This document shows positions 33,317 to 44,564 of a DNA stretch of 64,000 bases, in pieces (positions within the stretch are counted from its first letter, which is position 1; every line of letters begins with the position of its first letter). The stretch comes from Rhipicephalus microplus (taxonomy: Eukaryota; Arthropoda; Arachnida; Ixodida; Ixodidae). The DNA lies in contig NC_134700.1 of the NCBI RefSeq assembly GCF_043290135.1, positions 155,202,053-155,266,052 on the forward strand, written 5' to 3'. The notes beneath the pieces are model-generated. The model was not told the origin of the DNA and did no database searches. It was given only the letters and a program-made list of their open reading frames with translations. A program made the position numbers and the translations under genes.

Positions 33317-34205
33317 AAGTGTTCGTACGAAACTGAAAAGGCCTTCTTAGACGGCAAGAAACTTGTATTAGCAAGTGCGAACTCTTGTGCTTTCTCCTGT
33401 ACGGATTGTGCCAACCGTCACAGGTTGAAGAACTTCCTGCTGAAGCAATTGGCAATGACACGGTTATAATTTTTTTCGGCAAATTTATAACAGCGAGCTT
33501 GAATTCCGCCATTTATAGAATTATTGCAGCCCATCGCAAGCAAACCATAAGAACGTTTTGGCCCGATTGTGAAACCTAATCTTCCTAAATCAACCAAGCA
33601 CGTGTTGCAGCGTGGACAAAGAAAACGAGGAGGACAGTTGGTGTGCCTGGCCCTCGCACGCCTCGATACAGAAAGTTGTTTGAGTCTTGACGGAAGTGTG
33701 CATTCTCAATGTTGTACGTATAGAGATATAAAAGAAGGCAAACGCTCGAGCAGTTTCGGTGACCCGTCAACAGGTTTGAGTGTTCGGGTACGCTTTTTTA
33801 GGGACCCTAGTTTGGGGAAACCCTCAGAACATGGGACTTCGCACTTGCAGCCCGTTAGACTGCGCTCACCCGCTCAACAAGGGGCACGCCCATTTAAGCC
33901 ATCAAAGGTTCTAAAGTCTCTTGGTGCGCGCGCCGGCAAGCTGGCTCGGGCGGGTCGGGGAGCGCAAACTATGAGAGTAAATTTTTTTTAGTAAAGCTGA
34001 CAAAAGATTACGGTTGAGCAAATTATGTGAGTAAATACGGTATTGTTACGGGGAAAATATGGATTAGGAGGATCAACAACAGTAGATAAAGCGAGTTTCA
34101 CTACATCGGCAGAACTGTCTATTAAGGCCTATCAGTCTAGATAGAGGAGTGATAGACAAGTGCGTGCCAGTGTGAATGAGGGCTGTAACTGGTATACTGC
34201 CCACG

Positions 34206-35487
34206 TCAACATCTATAAAGTTCTAATGTGCGGGCAGGGTCAGTAGAAGATTTTGGCATGTTTGCATTGCAGCACCACCTCCAAGAGGTGCTCTCATCGG
34301 TTTTCCCGAGGTGAGCGTCGGAAGGATCTTCGGGACTACGATCGACAAGATGGGGGCGATAGGGAGAAATGGTGTTGCGGTGAAGGGGATTGCTGGATCG
34401 AGTGGGCGAGGAGTTGTCAGGCGTTACTGACTCTGTTTGTGGTGATGGGCGTGAATTTCCGGCAGGTGGGCGATGGGCGGAGGGTAAGGCCACGGAGTCG
34501 AGTTGGACCAAGCACAGCAGCGGTATGAAATGTGGCCTATACGACCGCAATTGAAGCATATTGGCTGGTCGTCTGGTGTGCGCCATTCCGCCGGGTTGCG
34601 ATAACATGGGGTAGCAGAAAAACGTTGGCTGGGCGTGACTTTGATGGGTGGATCTGGTGGGGCCTGTTCCTGATGAACGGAGCAGATATTGTTAAGGTGA
34701 CGTTGGCCAATTCTTGACTCACGACGGCCTGGATAAGGGAGACGGCGGCGTGACAGCTGTCGGAGTTGGAGGAGGGTGACGTGAGTGGAGCCGCGGCTTG
34801 GATTTTCTGGTGTACAATATGCACCACATCACTGGGACTTTTCGTAGAAGGCAGGCGAGGGTCTTTGCAAGTGGATGTTGCAGCAGTGTTTTTTGTAGGT
34901 GGGAAAACTGGTGGATTAATAAGGAGGCTGCCTGCTTTTTTAAAGCGCCGGCATTCAGAAATGATTTCCTGTACCGTAGATGATTTGTTGAACACAAAGA
35001 GATGAAAGGCATTATCTGCTATGCCCTTAATGACGTGACCAACCTTATTGGCTTCGAACATCTGCAAAACCACCTTACAGCCCAAAGCGAGCATGTCCTG
35101 AATGTACATGAGGTTAGGTTCGGTGCATGTCTGAACTCGATGCATAAGCACGTTTTGGGCGGCGCGCGGACTTTCCACAGGCCTGCCGAATAGCTCCCGA
35201 AGCTTTTGCTTGCATAACTCCCAGCTGGTCAACTCTTCCTCGTGCATTTTGCACGATACCTTTGCAGTGCCTTTGAGATAAAAAATCACGTTGGCCAGCA
35301 TGAATGTTGGGTCCTATTGCATACATACGCCCACTCGCTTGTATGACTTCAGCCATGCTCCTTCTTCGCCATCGGTGCCAGGAAAGGTACCTCGATTCCT
35401 TGAGGGTTCCAAGATGAGGGTTGACGGGCCTGTTAGAGATGGCACGGTAGCCGGTGAAGGGTCGGCATTGTTCGCTTTGGTCGCCAT
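34206..35487 (-). pseudogene. Gag (and start of protease) of Gypsy element D, degenerate
   Basis: ATG near 35487 begins MATKANNADPSPATVP. A stop interrupts before DPTFMLANVIFYLKGTAKV, which matches YVIFYLADVAKLW in element A, and a long gag frame then runs to about 34600. A zinc knuckle CFNCGRIGHISYRC survives in another frame at about 34590-34520. Near the end GGGAAAA (34301-34307) is followed by an inverted repeat AGCACC/GGTGCT, echoing the frameshift module of element A. Beyond it IDVDVGSIPVTALIHTG corresponds to the protease start, with HTG in place of the catalytic DTG (34166-34174). Clearly dead. Confidence 0.75.
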
Positions 35488-35560
35488 GGAAGAGGCAGCT
35501 AGGCGCCCGCTACGACGCTTTGTCTTGTGGCAAGTGAGTACCCAGAACCTCCACCAACGA

Positions 35561-35692
35561 TGGTACAGGGAGAATGTTTATTCATTAGACAAAGAATAAA
35601 CTCAGTGACGGACAAGATGGCACCCATCTCGCAGGGTCTGTCAACGTTGTCTCTCTTCCTGACCTCTTCGCTTTCCTTGCTCACCCATTACA
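35561..35692 (-). repeat. 5' LTR of Gypsy element D
   Basis: 132 bp, TGTAATGGGTGAGC to CTGTACCA on the minus strand. Borders are set by the TG/CA ends and the adjoining primer-binding site; there is no second copy to confirm them. Confidence 0.6.
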
Positions 35693-36418
35693 ATATATGC
35701 ATCTGCTGACATGCGCCATCGTTTCCAACAAAGAAATGCAGTGCTGCAGCAAATGTTGACGAAAGTACCCACGAACCAGTCTTTTCTTTGCCAAAGATCT
35801 GAAAAGATTCTGGCATTCTCACACTTGTGTTGAAACTGGTAGAGGGTCCAGGATGTGCAGCGACTGACGTAGTGACAGGACTTACAGTATCGGCTTTCGG
35901 CAGTACATGTGCCTGCACCATGAATGTGCTACTAAGTGATAAGTAGTGCAGTTCCATTGAAATGCAGTATGGCCGCGTGGAGCAGATTGTCTCCTGGCTA
36001 GTTGTGTGCTCTGCATCGCCTGCTCAGCTCATGTCGTCACTGTGGGGTGGCTTTCTGTGTTGTATACACGGATTTATGAGGGAGTGTTCTTTGTACCTGT
36101 TTCGCTCCAGAACATGCACAGATGCAGTGAGTAGCTTGTTATGTTAACATAACGATGTTGCGTTAACGTGGTGATGAGGCGGTAGATAAAGTGCGTAAGG
36201 CACGGCATGAAAGGCTTTCAGCTTTCATGAGCAGACTTGAAGTGACCTTCAGTCATATGTTGGTGATGTTATCTGGGCACTCCAAACGAGCCTCCAGCAC
36301 TCAAATGAGAACACCAGGGCACTCACATGGGACAAAATGAGATTATCTGGACATCTAGCCAAAAGTTCAAAACTGCCCATTGTTTGACACAGTTTCTGCA
36401 GGACCACATTATTTGAGA
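35693..36418. other. ARGLU1 intron 4 sequence, nothing recognised
   Basis: No gene, LTR or terminal repeat identified. Confidence 0.35.
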
Positions 36419-36420
36419 TA

Positions 36421-37408
36421 GTAAAGGCTCAATTATCTGGATCTCGTTAACTCAAAAATTCAGTTAACTCGGACACGCGACGTGGCCCCTGCAAAACTGT
36501 GTATATTTCAATGGTGTCAAATGCTCGTTATTTGGAAGGATTAAGACGCGTACCGGTTAGCTCGGACGATTCCAGAGAGTGCTATCGCGGCTCCATGCAG
36601 CTACTGAAAGCATCAAGTCCCGGCTTTACCACCGTAACTGACTGCGGAACCGAAGTTTTAGAGAAACCGGAATGAACAAACAGCTGCAGAATATGATCAT
36701 GATGATAGTGAATGAGGGGGGAAGTGGCCAGGTGGTGCTAGTCACCACACGGCGGTAGTGCTTGGACGCCAGTGCATCCAGCGTCTGCGAATTGCACCGC
36801 ACATGGCGCCGCACGAAACAGTTTGCGCAGCTGCCGCTATTTCAGCTGCCCGCGACGTTTACGCTGCCGATTTCCTTGCATAGTGACTTCGCGCACAGCG
36901 TGTGCAGTTTCGGTACATCAAAAGAGTTCACTGTTGGGCGAGTTGGCGCTTTGACATAGATACCGTCGTTACGTTCTCAAGCTGTGTTTGTGCGTGTTGA
37001 TGATAGTCTGGCCGTTGCTGGATTGCTGACCGATGATGACATATTATCGGAAGTGCTTGAAGAAGATCAGAATCGCTGTTTCGATGATGACAGTCAAGAT
37101 GAGCCGACGCGACATCACACTGTGCAGGAGGCCGCCGAAGCTCTCGCTGTCCTCGTGGAGTTCTGCATCAGTTCTCGCGACAGGGAGTGTGCACACCATC
37201 ATCACATGGGGTTGAAGAAGATTGTTCTAGCACCAATTTCGATGACGAGGCAGAAAACTAAGTTGGCGCAGTTTTTAATGGAATAAATGTTTGTCTGTGC
37301 TGAGTACATTTTCCTTTTTTTTTTGATGGTGCATTCGATGATCCGTAATTCAGTGGACTCTGACATTTTCACCGGTATAGTGAGATCCAGGTTAACGAGC
37401 TTTTACTG
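36421..37408 (+). mobile_element. Tigger-derived element, copy 1 (about 1 kb)
   Basis: The ends are inverted: left GTAAAGGCTCAATTATCTGG, right inverted CAGTAAAAGCTCGTTAACC, with TA outside both. The element keeps only the transposase C-terminus (36984-37286) and has lost the catalytic domain, so it is a deletion derivative. A related copy lies at 39653 to about 41180. Confidence 0.75.
36984..37286 (+). pseudogene. Tigger-type transposase C-terminal acidic tail, copy 1
   Basis: The frame reads LLTDDDILSEVLEEDQ, a DDDSQDEPT acidic stretch, then TVQEAAEALAVLVEFCIS and a basic LKKIVL end. Tigger transposases typically end with LTDEEI..., an acidic run and an EALxALExLxxYL helix, so this is the tail of such a protein. 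No start codon is assignable because the upstream part is deleted. Retention of the open frame in two copies may reflect a shared deleted ancestor rather than function. Confidence 0.7.
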
Positions 37409-37410
37409 TA

Positions 37411-39652
37411 ATAGGTATTGCATCTAAGTTCACAATATCACTGAAGCTGTAATGCTTAGTATTGTGACATTTTATTTGTGGTTTTCAATCGTGACATTAC
37501 AAAGACTGACAATGGCTGTGCTCCAAGGGTAGGCACACAATACTATACACTTCATTTTCATATTTTTGTGCCAAGACAGGGTTAAATAGTGGTCAGAGGC
37601 CAGCTTGAGTAAGCTGGACTGCCTCTGAGACATGGTGCTGTACTGTGTGACCTCACTGCGCATATTATATCTGGAAAAACGAGGCTTGCATGGGGTTTTT
37701 CAAAACAGGTTCACTCAAGCTCCGTACGCTTTCAGGCCTGTGCCGCGTTGAGGCTGTATGCCAGACAGTGTAAAACAATGGGGTCCATACAGATTAACAA
37801 TTTATTGTAGGTGTCAAATGAAAGCTGGACAGTTTAAAGCATTTGCAGTGGTATAGTGTGTGCCCGCCAGTTATCACATTGACAGGCGCACGCATCAAGT
37901 TTGGCAGCACTGTGCGCATGTGCGCCTGTCCATGGCACATACTATACCACTGTGGAGGCTTCCTGCTAGTCAGATTTTGTTTGCCACTAACAGTGCAGTA
38001 TAATGTGAAGCGCCCTTGCTAACATATGCTACTGTCAATCCTTCATATGTTGAACTCTGAGCAGATCGGAATAGTTTGATATATCAAAGACAGCAGCAAT
38101 ATCATGGTCTCGATGCCGTTCATTCAGCAGAGCAGCCTGGCCAGTTCTTTGGACGAAAAAGATGCTCATAGCTATGATGATTATACAGTATAGACCGTTT
38201 ATAACGTAGGTCGCGGGAGTCTCGAATATCTGCACTATAAAGGGTACCGCACTATAACCAAAACAATCCAACCAAACCAAGGGCCACAATTGCGCAAGAC
38301 GTGTTGAATTCACCAAGTGATTTTCAGACCGCTTGATCATGCGCATTACATAGAATGTTGAGTCACGTCCGGAATTTCATGTTCTGAAACATGCCAATCA
38401 TTCTATTTCACGGGCACGCACCCGATTTCAAGACGTTGCAATCGAATCGTGAACCACCATTCGAGCGCTACATGTGCCACCCTCTTTTTCATTAACGATA
38501 TGTATTCCTTCCTGTCAAGTGCAGCCACAGCAAAAAGTTTTGTTGATTCCGTACCAAACCACAACTAAGATGGCACACGACCTCCTCAAAAACGCAAACG
38601 ACGCCAATTAGGCCAAGCCTGCTATTCAGTATGTTTTTATGGGAAGCTTGTCCAAGACAAGAATCAGGCGTCGAAAAGGCTGCACTGAAGTATTTACCTA
38701 AACAGCGTGCGCGATACGAAGTCAGAATTTGCGGCCGGGAGATCAATGATGAAAACCTGCCAGGCTTATGTAAGACAGCGCACAGGCAGCAAAATCGAAA
38801 GCTCGCGCCATAAAACTGTAAAAGGATTAAAATTTACGGACGAGGTAGCAAGAACGATAAGGACCACGCTTTTCCCGACGGTCAATGGTTAAAGGGACAC
38901 TAAAGGCAAATAACAATTTGTCAGAGTGGAAGGTCAATGTATGAAAATGTCTAAAATGGCAATATTATCAACAGCAGTGTCCTAATTACTGACAAATTGA
39001 GCTAAATGTACCACATGACGGGCCTCGTGAGTGGGATATTTTGCAATTGATGCCGATGACATGAGAGCAACAGACTACAACTAATCACTAGTAATCAAAC
39101 TAGCTGCAATAAAAAAACCTCCATGCATCAAGAGACGTAACAAAATACAGCTTGTCTGTTTCTGTTTGACTAAAAAAAAAAAAGAAACGCCTGGCATTAG
39201 TATGGGGAACAGCGCGAGTGGTTAGAAAATTTCGTTTTCGATTGGTTAGGCTGGATATGTAGTGCCATCTAGCGGAGCCCAATTGAACTAAGCGAGCAGA
39301 ACCATGACCTTCGAGATGGCTGAAAATGTTCAATGGCTGTTGCTGCTGTGGCTCCCGCTACTTTCGCTCTGCTCCTACTAGTGTCGGCGGCGGTGCAGTA
39401 AAGCCGGGCAACGTTGTGCTTAACGTAAAACAGACCACTTTCAGGCGGGTGATTTGTAGTGTGCAAACACTATGCAGACCACTGAAACGGTGATTTTATT
39501 TCAAAATAAGCAGTTCCATGGCACAAAACTAGCACTGCGAAGTTTGTGGACCGCTTTTTCAGCAATAAACCTCAACAAAATTTGCTTTTGGAGCCGATCG
39601 TACGTGCCATGTTGAGCCGCCCGTGCATGGAGCCACGCTAGCAATGCTATTA
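37411..39652. other. ARGLU1 intron 4 sequence with repeat-like fragments
   Basis: No gene. Around 38185 TACAGTATAGACCGTTTATA resembles one end of another Tigger-like element, with no partner found. At about 38891 TTAAAGGGACACTAAAGGCA is, from memory, a motif common in dispersed tick repeats. Borders could not be set for either. Confidence 0.35.
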
Positions 39653-40217
39653 CAATAAAAGCTCATTTATCCAGATCTCGGTAACTCGTAAGTTTGGTTG
39701 ACTCGGACACGCGGCGTGGTCCCGGCAAAACTGTATATTTTAATGGTGTGCAATGCTCGTTAATTCGGAGGGATTTAGACGCGCACCGGTTAACTCTTAC
39801 GATTTCAGAGAGGGCTATCGGGGCTTCATGCTTTCGGTAACCGATTCCGGTTTCGGAAAGCATGAAGTCCCGGCTCCGTCGTCTGTTACGGCGGCGGAAC
39901 CGAAGTTTTGGAGAAACCGAATAAACAGCAGCAGAATATGATCATGATGATAGTGAATGAGGGGGAAAGTGGCCAGGTGGCGCTAGTCACCACCCGGCGA
40001 GAGCGTTTGGGCGGATGGTGCATCCACAGTCTGTGAAATGCTCTGCACAGGACAGTTTGCGCAAGCGCCGCTACCCCGATTGCCCGCTACACCTACGCTG
40101 CTGATTTGTTTGCATAGTGACTTCACGCATAGAGTGGCAAGCTCGGGTACATCAAAAGAGTTGACTGTTGGGTGAGGTGGCGCTTTGACATAGAAGCCGT
40201 CGTGACATTCTGAGGCT

Positions 40218-40460
40218 GTGTTTGTGTGTGATGATGGTGTGGCTGTTCATGGTTTACTGACTGATGATGACATATTATTGGAAGTGCTTGAAGAGAATCA
40301 GACTCACTGTTCCAATGATGACACTCAAGATGAGCTGACACGATATCGCACTGTGGAGGAGGCCACCGAAGCTCTCGCTGTCCTCGCGGAGCTCTACATA
40401 AGTTTTCGCGACAGCGAGCGTGCGCACTTCCACCACATGGAGTTGAAGAAGATTGTTCTA
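40218..40460 (+). pseudogene. Tigger-type transposase C-terminal tail, copy 2
   Basis: The frame reads LLTDDDILLEVLEENQ, DDTQDELT, TVEEATEALAVLAELYIS and MELKKIVL, a clear paralogue of 36984-37286. It is cut right after KKIVL by the nested element at 40461. The rest of the frame beyond that is foreign. Confidence 0.7.
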
Positions 40461-41139
40461 CAGTCGAACCCCGCTACTACGAAAGTCACGGAGCGCGGAA
40501 AATATTTCGTTGAAGGGAGAATTTGATTGTAGTGAAGTCGAAAAAATATAGCTGATCTGAGCTAGCAAAACAAAGGAACGTTTATTTTTAAAATTAAAAA
40601 AGTATCCGCAGCTTCCTATTCTTTCTCAGCAGCGTCATGACGCGATTCACAGTCGGAATCGGAAAAGGCATCGCTCCGTGGTTGCACGCAGCAGCTGCGT
40701 AAGGAAAACCATGAACAGAGCGACTGAGCTTCGGCTTTGGATCGTCTGCGGCTCGAAAGCAAGCCAGTGGTAAAAGCATGGCCATTCTGAATGTAGCAGG
40801 GCAGTCTCATTGCCATCGCTATCGAGCATTGGCGGTGCCCATGCTCAGTAGCGGCGGTTTCTGGTAGTGCCAACGCGTGTTTTAAACTTCGTCGACGTAT
40901 TTTCAGTTTCTCGAAATGCATCGCAGTGTTAAAGATTGGGTTTCCTGTATAGCAATAAATATCTGAGCCTGGCATTGCATCGTGAAATTTCATTGAAGCA
41001 GGACGGCAGTACAAAAAGTGTTTGTTGTGGTGACAATATTTATGCATTGACTCCGATGGACTGCTGACAGGAAACCGTGAAGTTTTCGTTGTATCAGAAA
41101 TTTTGTTGAAGTGGCGTTCGTTGTAGTGGTGTTTGACTG
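40461..41139. mobile_element. nested Tigger-type non-autonomous element (679 bp)
   Basis: Ends are inverted repeats CAGTCGAACCCCGCTACTAC and, inverted, CAGTCAAACACCACTACAAC. TA flanks both sides (40459-40460 and 41140-41141). The paralogous site in copy 1 (TTCTAGCACC near 37228) is uninterrupted with a single TA, which proves insertion and target duplication. A minus-strand frame at 40616-41047 is open but has no recognisable domain. Confidence 0.85.
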
Positions 41140-41180
41140 TAGCACTAATTCAGATGACTAGGCAGACTAAGTAGACTATG

Positions 41181-42733
41181 TTGGGCGAGAGTGCAACAGC
41201 GACCTTTGATTCTAAGGGCGTGGTCGCATTCGCTAGGGTGCGTGCTATCTTGCAAGCATCAGTCTGCTTTCAACGCGAAGAGACGGTGTTAAAAAAGCAC
41301 TCCTCCCTGGAGTGATCATATTGCTTACACCGTTTTGTAGGGATTCCACAATATCGGATCCAAAAGAGTTGGCTGCCAGCTTTATTCCATACATCATTAC
41401 AATTTGTTGCTATCACTTTCATTGTAATGCATTCAATGCGCTGCCGTGTTACCAGAGTCAATCGCGTAAACGTGAATGCTACAGTCCTGCGAACTCGCAG
41501 TGCAAGACTGCAAGGTGTGTGATGAGTTGACCTCCTATGATCCATTGTTGTCATCGTGGTGTTGGAGAGTTTCCATCAGCGCTTAGTCTGGCATCTCCCG
41601 AGTAGTAACAACACGATTTTCTGCATTAAAGAAAGAGAGGGAGAGAAATGTAGCTGATCCCCCTATATAGCAATTGGTATAACACGAAAGTGAAACGTGT
41701 CTTCACAGAGGTAAATGAGTGCTTATTGTGCATTGTTTTAGCAACAACAAGAAATTCCATACTCACGTTAAGAATGCAAGCAGCTCAAAACTTGCAGCGC
41801 ACATTTCAAGCCTTTTTGCTATATAAGCTGAGGAAAAAAGAAAGGGATCGGAACTAGTTGGAACGTGATTGAAAAATAGTCATATATATTAGGAAATATG
41901 CACTTTGTGGGCTTTAGCGTGGTACAGTGTTTGATATATTGGCTGTTTCACTGTGCAGAGGTTCGATATACATGTGCATCAGCCCTATATTGTTGCATGA
42001 GCTGTTTCAGGAAATTCAACTGTTTGACATAGCCAATAATTTGATATATCAGAGTTTTATATATCTGGGATTCTCTATGTACCCATTTTTAAGAGAGTTA
42101 TTACTATCATCAGGCCCTGGAAATTCTGTGCTAGTTTCGGTTTCAAGGAACATGCATGTTCGTAGTGGTTGCCGGGCGTCCTAAGATCTGGTTGAACGAA
42201 GCGAGCTTGATGTGAATGTTCGCATTTGTTAGCTTTCACAAGTCTTTACAAATAAAGGAACCTGATACCACTGTGAACTACTTTTCTTTCAGCTATATGT
42301 CTTTTTATTTCTTACTTTCTGAGTATTAAATCGGGCAATGTCCGTGAAGTGGTTGACTTGAGTTCGTTGTACTTGGCTTTGTTCCTTCACGCCTTGTGTG
42401 TTTGGATGCTCCTTGTGCTTAAAAGCAAGGTTTGGTTTATTGTTGGCAGTAGTAGATGCGGAGAACGGCGTCGGAAGTTTACCATGCGGAAGCTGACCAC
42501 AAGTCTTAATGCTGCCTCATTTCTTTTTTTTTTCTCACTGCCGTCCTGTCAGTGAGGAAACCCCTAGAAAATGAGTGACCTTGCTTATAGCTTCAGAAAG
42601 CTGGGTGCAGTGCATGGGGTGGACTGCGATATTTTCGTCGCAAGTAAACTGCAACGGGTCCCACATAAGTGCGCACCTCTCACATGCTTTGAAGGCCTGT
42701 TAATTTTTTTTTTTTCACTTTGAACACGCCATG
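41181..42733. other. ARGLU1 intron 4 sequence, nothing firmly recognised
   Basis: Around 41920-42080 repeated TTTGATATAT/GATATATCAGAG phrases suggest an old DNA transposon, without definable ends. No gene. Confidence 0.35.
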
Positions 42734-42738
42734 CCATA

Positions 42739-43946
42739 TGTCACAGGTCCCGTTAATTCGGGAGGTGATCGCAGGGCTAGTTCTAAGGGCCGAAGTATCG
42801 GCCCCCCAAACTGCACCACGAAAGCGTGGACAATTTAGAAGTGGTCCTATTTGGCGCGCCAGCGGACGCCGGCTGTGGCCCAGAGAACAAGTCAGAGCCG
42901 AGAGTTGATAAACAAAACAAAATTATATTCTCAATTATGGCAGATCAAAACGATACACAAGTATGCACACTCCACAATAGTTGAATACAATATGTCACCA
43001 ATCGAACAACGTTCTACGCAGTACATGCAGCCACACTCGAAACAACGGACACAGACAGCTATACGCACTACAATGCAGTCGCATGCATCGAACAACCAAG
43101 ATACTTAAAGACTAAAGAGTTGGAAAACTTATTCAGTCCAAAGTTCTTGGAACAAAAGTCTGATTGATACTCTTCCGAGAATCACTCACTCAAAGTCCAG
43201 CATTGTTGTCGTTCCGCTGCCCCCGAAGTTTCTCTTCCGGGAAACCTCGCGTCTTCAATTGGCCGCTCTCCAGGCTCCAAACTTCTTCGCCGGAAACACG
43301 TCGGGTTCACACACGCAGCTGTTGCCACGCGTCTTCGCTCGATAGCGGTAGACACACACTCTTGCCTGTAGCTCGTGTCTTCACCCCTCAGGTGGAAATC
43401 CTCTTCTCCTCCTTTGTCACGGAAGAGAAAAGGCTTCGCCCACAAGGCGGAAAACCCTACGCACTCTGGCGAATACTTTCTTCTTCTCCTGCTTTGTCAC
43501 TAAGGACAAAACCTTCACCGACAGACTCGGCGGAATACCCCACGCACACTGGCGCTAACTTCCTTCCTCTCCTGATCTCCCATCTCTGCTGCTCGGTTAA
43601 ATACCTTTGGCGCGAAATTCCAGAAAATTCTCATCATTTCGTCGGCGCGATGCGCAGCGAAGGCTGGGGGAAAGGGCGAGACGGTACGAGGGCCGCCCGG
43701 GAAAGATGACTCAACCCTGCATCACCACGCCCCTTTCCATCGAGAACTTTCTAGGGTTTGCTCGGTTGCCGATGCGAGGAGGTTCGTTGGCGAACCTATG
43801 CTTCCGAGGGGAGAGGGACGCGCGCCCCGGGAGTCTTTGGATGCTTCTTTTCTTTTTTTTCTTTATCGTTGACCTCGAGGCGTCTCTCCTGCGCTTTATC
43901 GCGAGAATTTGGCGGCGCGCCCTTTTTGAGCGCTCGTTTTGCGACA
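42739..43946. mobile_element. solo LTR, 1208 bp, with 5-bp target duplication
   Basis: Begins TGTCACAGG and ends TTTTGCGACA, so the termini are the inverted TGTC/GACA. The identical pentamer CCATA lies directly outside both (42734-42738 and 43947-43951). There is no coding region and no second copy in the window, so this is best read as a solo LTR left by recombination between two LTRs. Family unknown. The frames it contains on both strands are not genes. Confidence 0.82.
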
Positions 43947-43951
43947 CCATA

Positions 43952-44399
43952 TTTTTGTCGTGACTGTGTCGGAAGTTCACTAGTTGGGTCATTAGGACAT
44001 ATGGCAGCGCACACCAGGTTAAACAATGAACACGCTGGTGTGCGATGCCATGGGCCCTTTGTTGTAGAAGTAGGAGGCATTAAAAAAATATTCGGTATAA
44101 CTGAACTGAGCTTCATAGGCAGCATAGGAAAATTGAAAGTGCACAAATATGTGGTCATTATAACTGATAGATCACTATATCTTGGATCAGTATAAGTAGG
44201 CGAAACTGTATAACACAGTGTAGGCCGAAGATGGGTGAACACTATTTATAGCTGAGTTGCACTTGGCAGGTGCATTAAGGTGACTTAGGAGAGGCTGTTC
44301 ATCATATAGTCAACACATACCTATTCGCACCATGAATCATTCCAAGTGATCATGAGCCTTTGGTGATAGCGAATGACTGATGTGAGCTTGTATGTGCAG
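43952..44399. other. end of ARGLU1 intron 4
   Basis: No element recognised. A short inverted pair GCACACCAG/CTGGTGTGC lies at about 44010-44042. The intron ends TTGTATGTGCAG. Confidence 0.5.
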
Positions 44400-44564
44400 G
44401 CGGAAGAACGTTTGGCAATGGTCGAGGAGCGTCGGCTGATTGATGAGGCCCGCAGGCAGTTGGAACAGGAGCAGGAAAAGAAAATGCGCCTCGACCAGCA
44501 GGTCATCCTGAACAAGGGCCGTGTGCGACCAAAGCTCTCTTTTTCACTGAAGCCAACAGTCTGA
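44400..44564 (+). CDS. ARGLU1: ARGLU1 exon 5: C-terminus and stop
   Basis: Acceptor GTATGTGCAG, phase 0. It encodes 54 residues and TGA: AEERLAMVEERRLIDEARRQ continues the charged helix, and the end LNKGRVRPKLSFSLKPTV carries the family's diagnostic C-terminus (vertebrates: ILGKGKSRPKLSFSLK). This tail is what makes the identification near-certain. It lies 17.5 kb beyond exon 4. Confidence 0.96.
   Translation, partial: AEERLAMVEERRLIDEARRQLEQEQEKKMRLDQQVILNKGRVRPKLSFSLKPTV

Larger units (their letters stand above)
30179..34040 (-). mobile_element. second Tigger-like transposon, internally deleted and split by an LTR element
   Basis: TA flanks both ends (30177-30178, 34041-34042). The ends are imperfect inverted repeats: left CTTTATTTACCCGCATAATT, right inverted CCGTATTTACTCACATAATT. 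On the minus strand a transposase C-terminus reads VSPSIVEKSFQKMGHSNALD, then GTKHN, the NALDG signature of pogo/Tigger proteins. The LTR element at 30480-33206 sits inside this frame: ALWKGGQNSRDDDPQLDLSM resumes on the far side and ends at a stop at 30402-30404. The catalytic domain is missing, so the copy was internally deleted. Confidence 0.75.
34050..35692 (-). mobile_element. Gypsy element D, 3'-truncated (LTR, gag, start of protease)
   Basis: Order on the minus strand: a TG...CA LTR (35561-35692, 132 bp), a primer-binding site starting TGGTGGAGGTTCTGGGT at about 35558, gag, then a protease start. It stops near 34045, where the neighbouring Tigger-like element ends; RT, RNase H, integrase and the second LTR are absent. 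The LTR is not similar to those of A or B. Confidence 0.75.
39653..41180 (+). mobile_element. Tigger-derived element, copy 2, with a nested insertion
   Basis: Starts CAATAAAAGCTCATTTATCC after TA and follows copy 1 (36421-37408) along its length with moderate divergence. It is interrupted at 40461-41139 by another element and resumes at 41142 with GCACTAATTCAGATGA, matching GCACCAATTTCGATGA of copy 1. It fades at about 41180, so its right end is missing. Confidence 0.75.
5517..44564 (+). other. ARGLU1: ARGLU1 gene, whole coding span (5 exons, 4 introns)
   Basis: Five exons join with compatible phases into a 251-residue protein (252 if the first of two adjacent ATG codons is used); the human protein is about 273 residues. 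Residues 1 to about 45 are an RS-rich domain starting MGRSRSRSRS. A linker ends in the family-typical FERQR. Then comes a long charged helix rich in Glu and Arg, with RRRVEEARHNMEKQLL and RLAMVEERR, and the conserved tail RPKLSFSLK. The family is nuclear: the RS domain works with splicing factors, and the Glu/Arg helix binds Mediator and nuclear-receptor partners (established in vertebrates). All introns are GT-AG. Introns 2 to 4 are filled with transposons, but every coding exon is intact. Confidence 0.95.

Noticed and set aside
43164..44242. Frames of 100-181 codons on both strands
   Set aside because: They lie within or overlap the solo LTR and its flank, have no domains and overlap one another.
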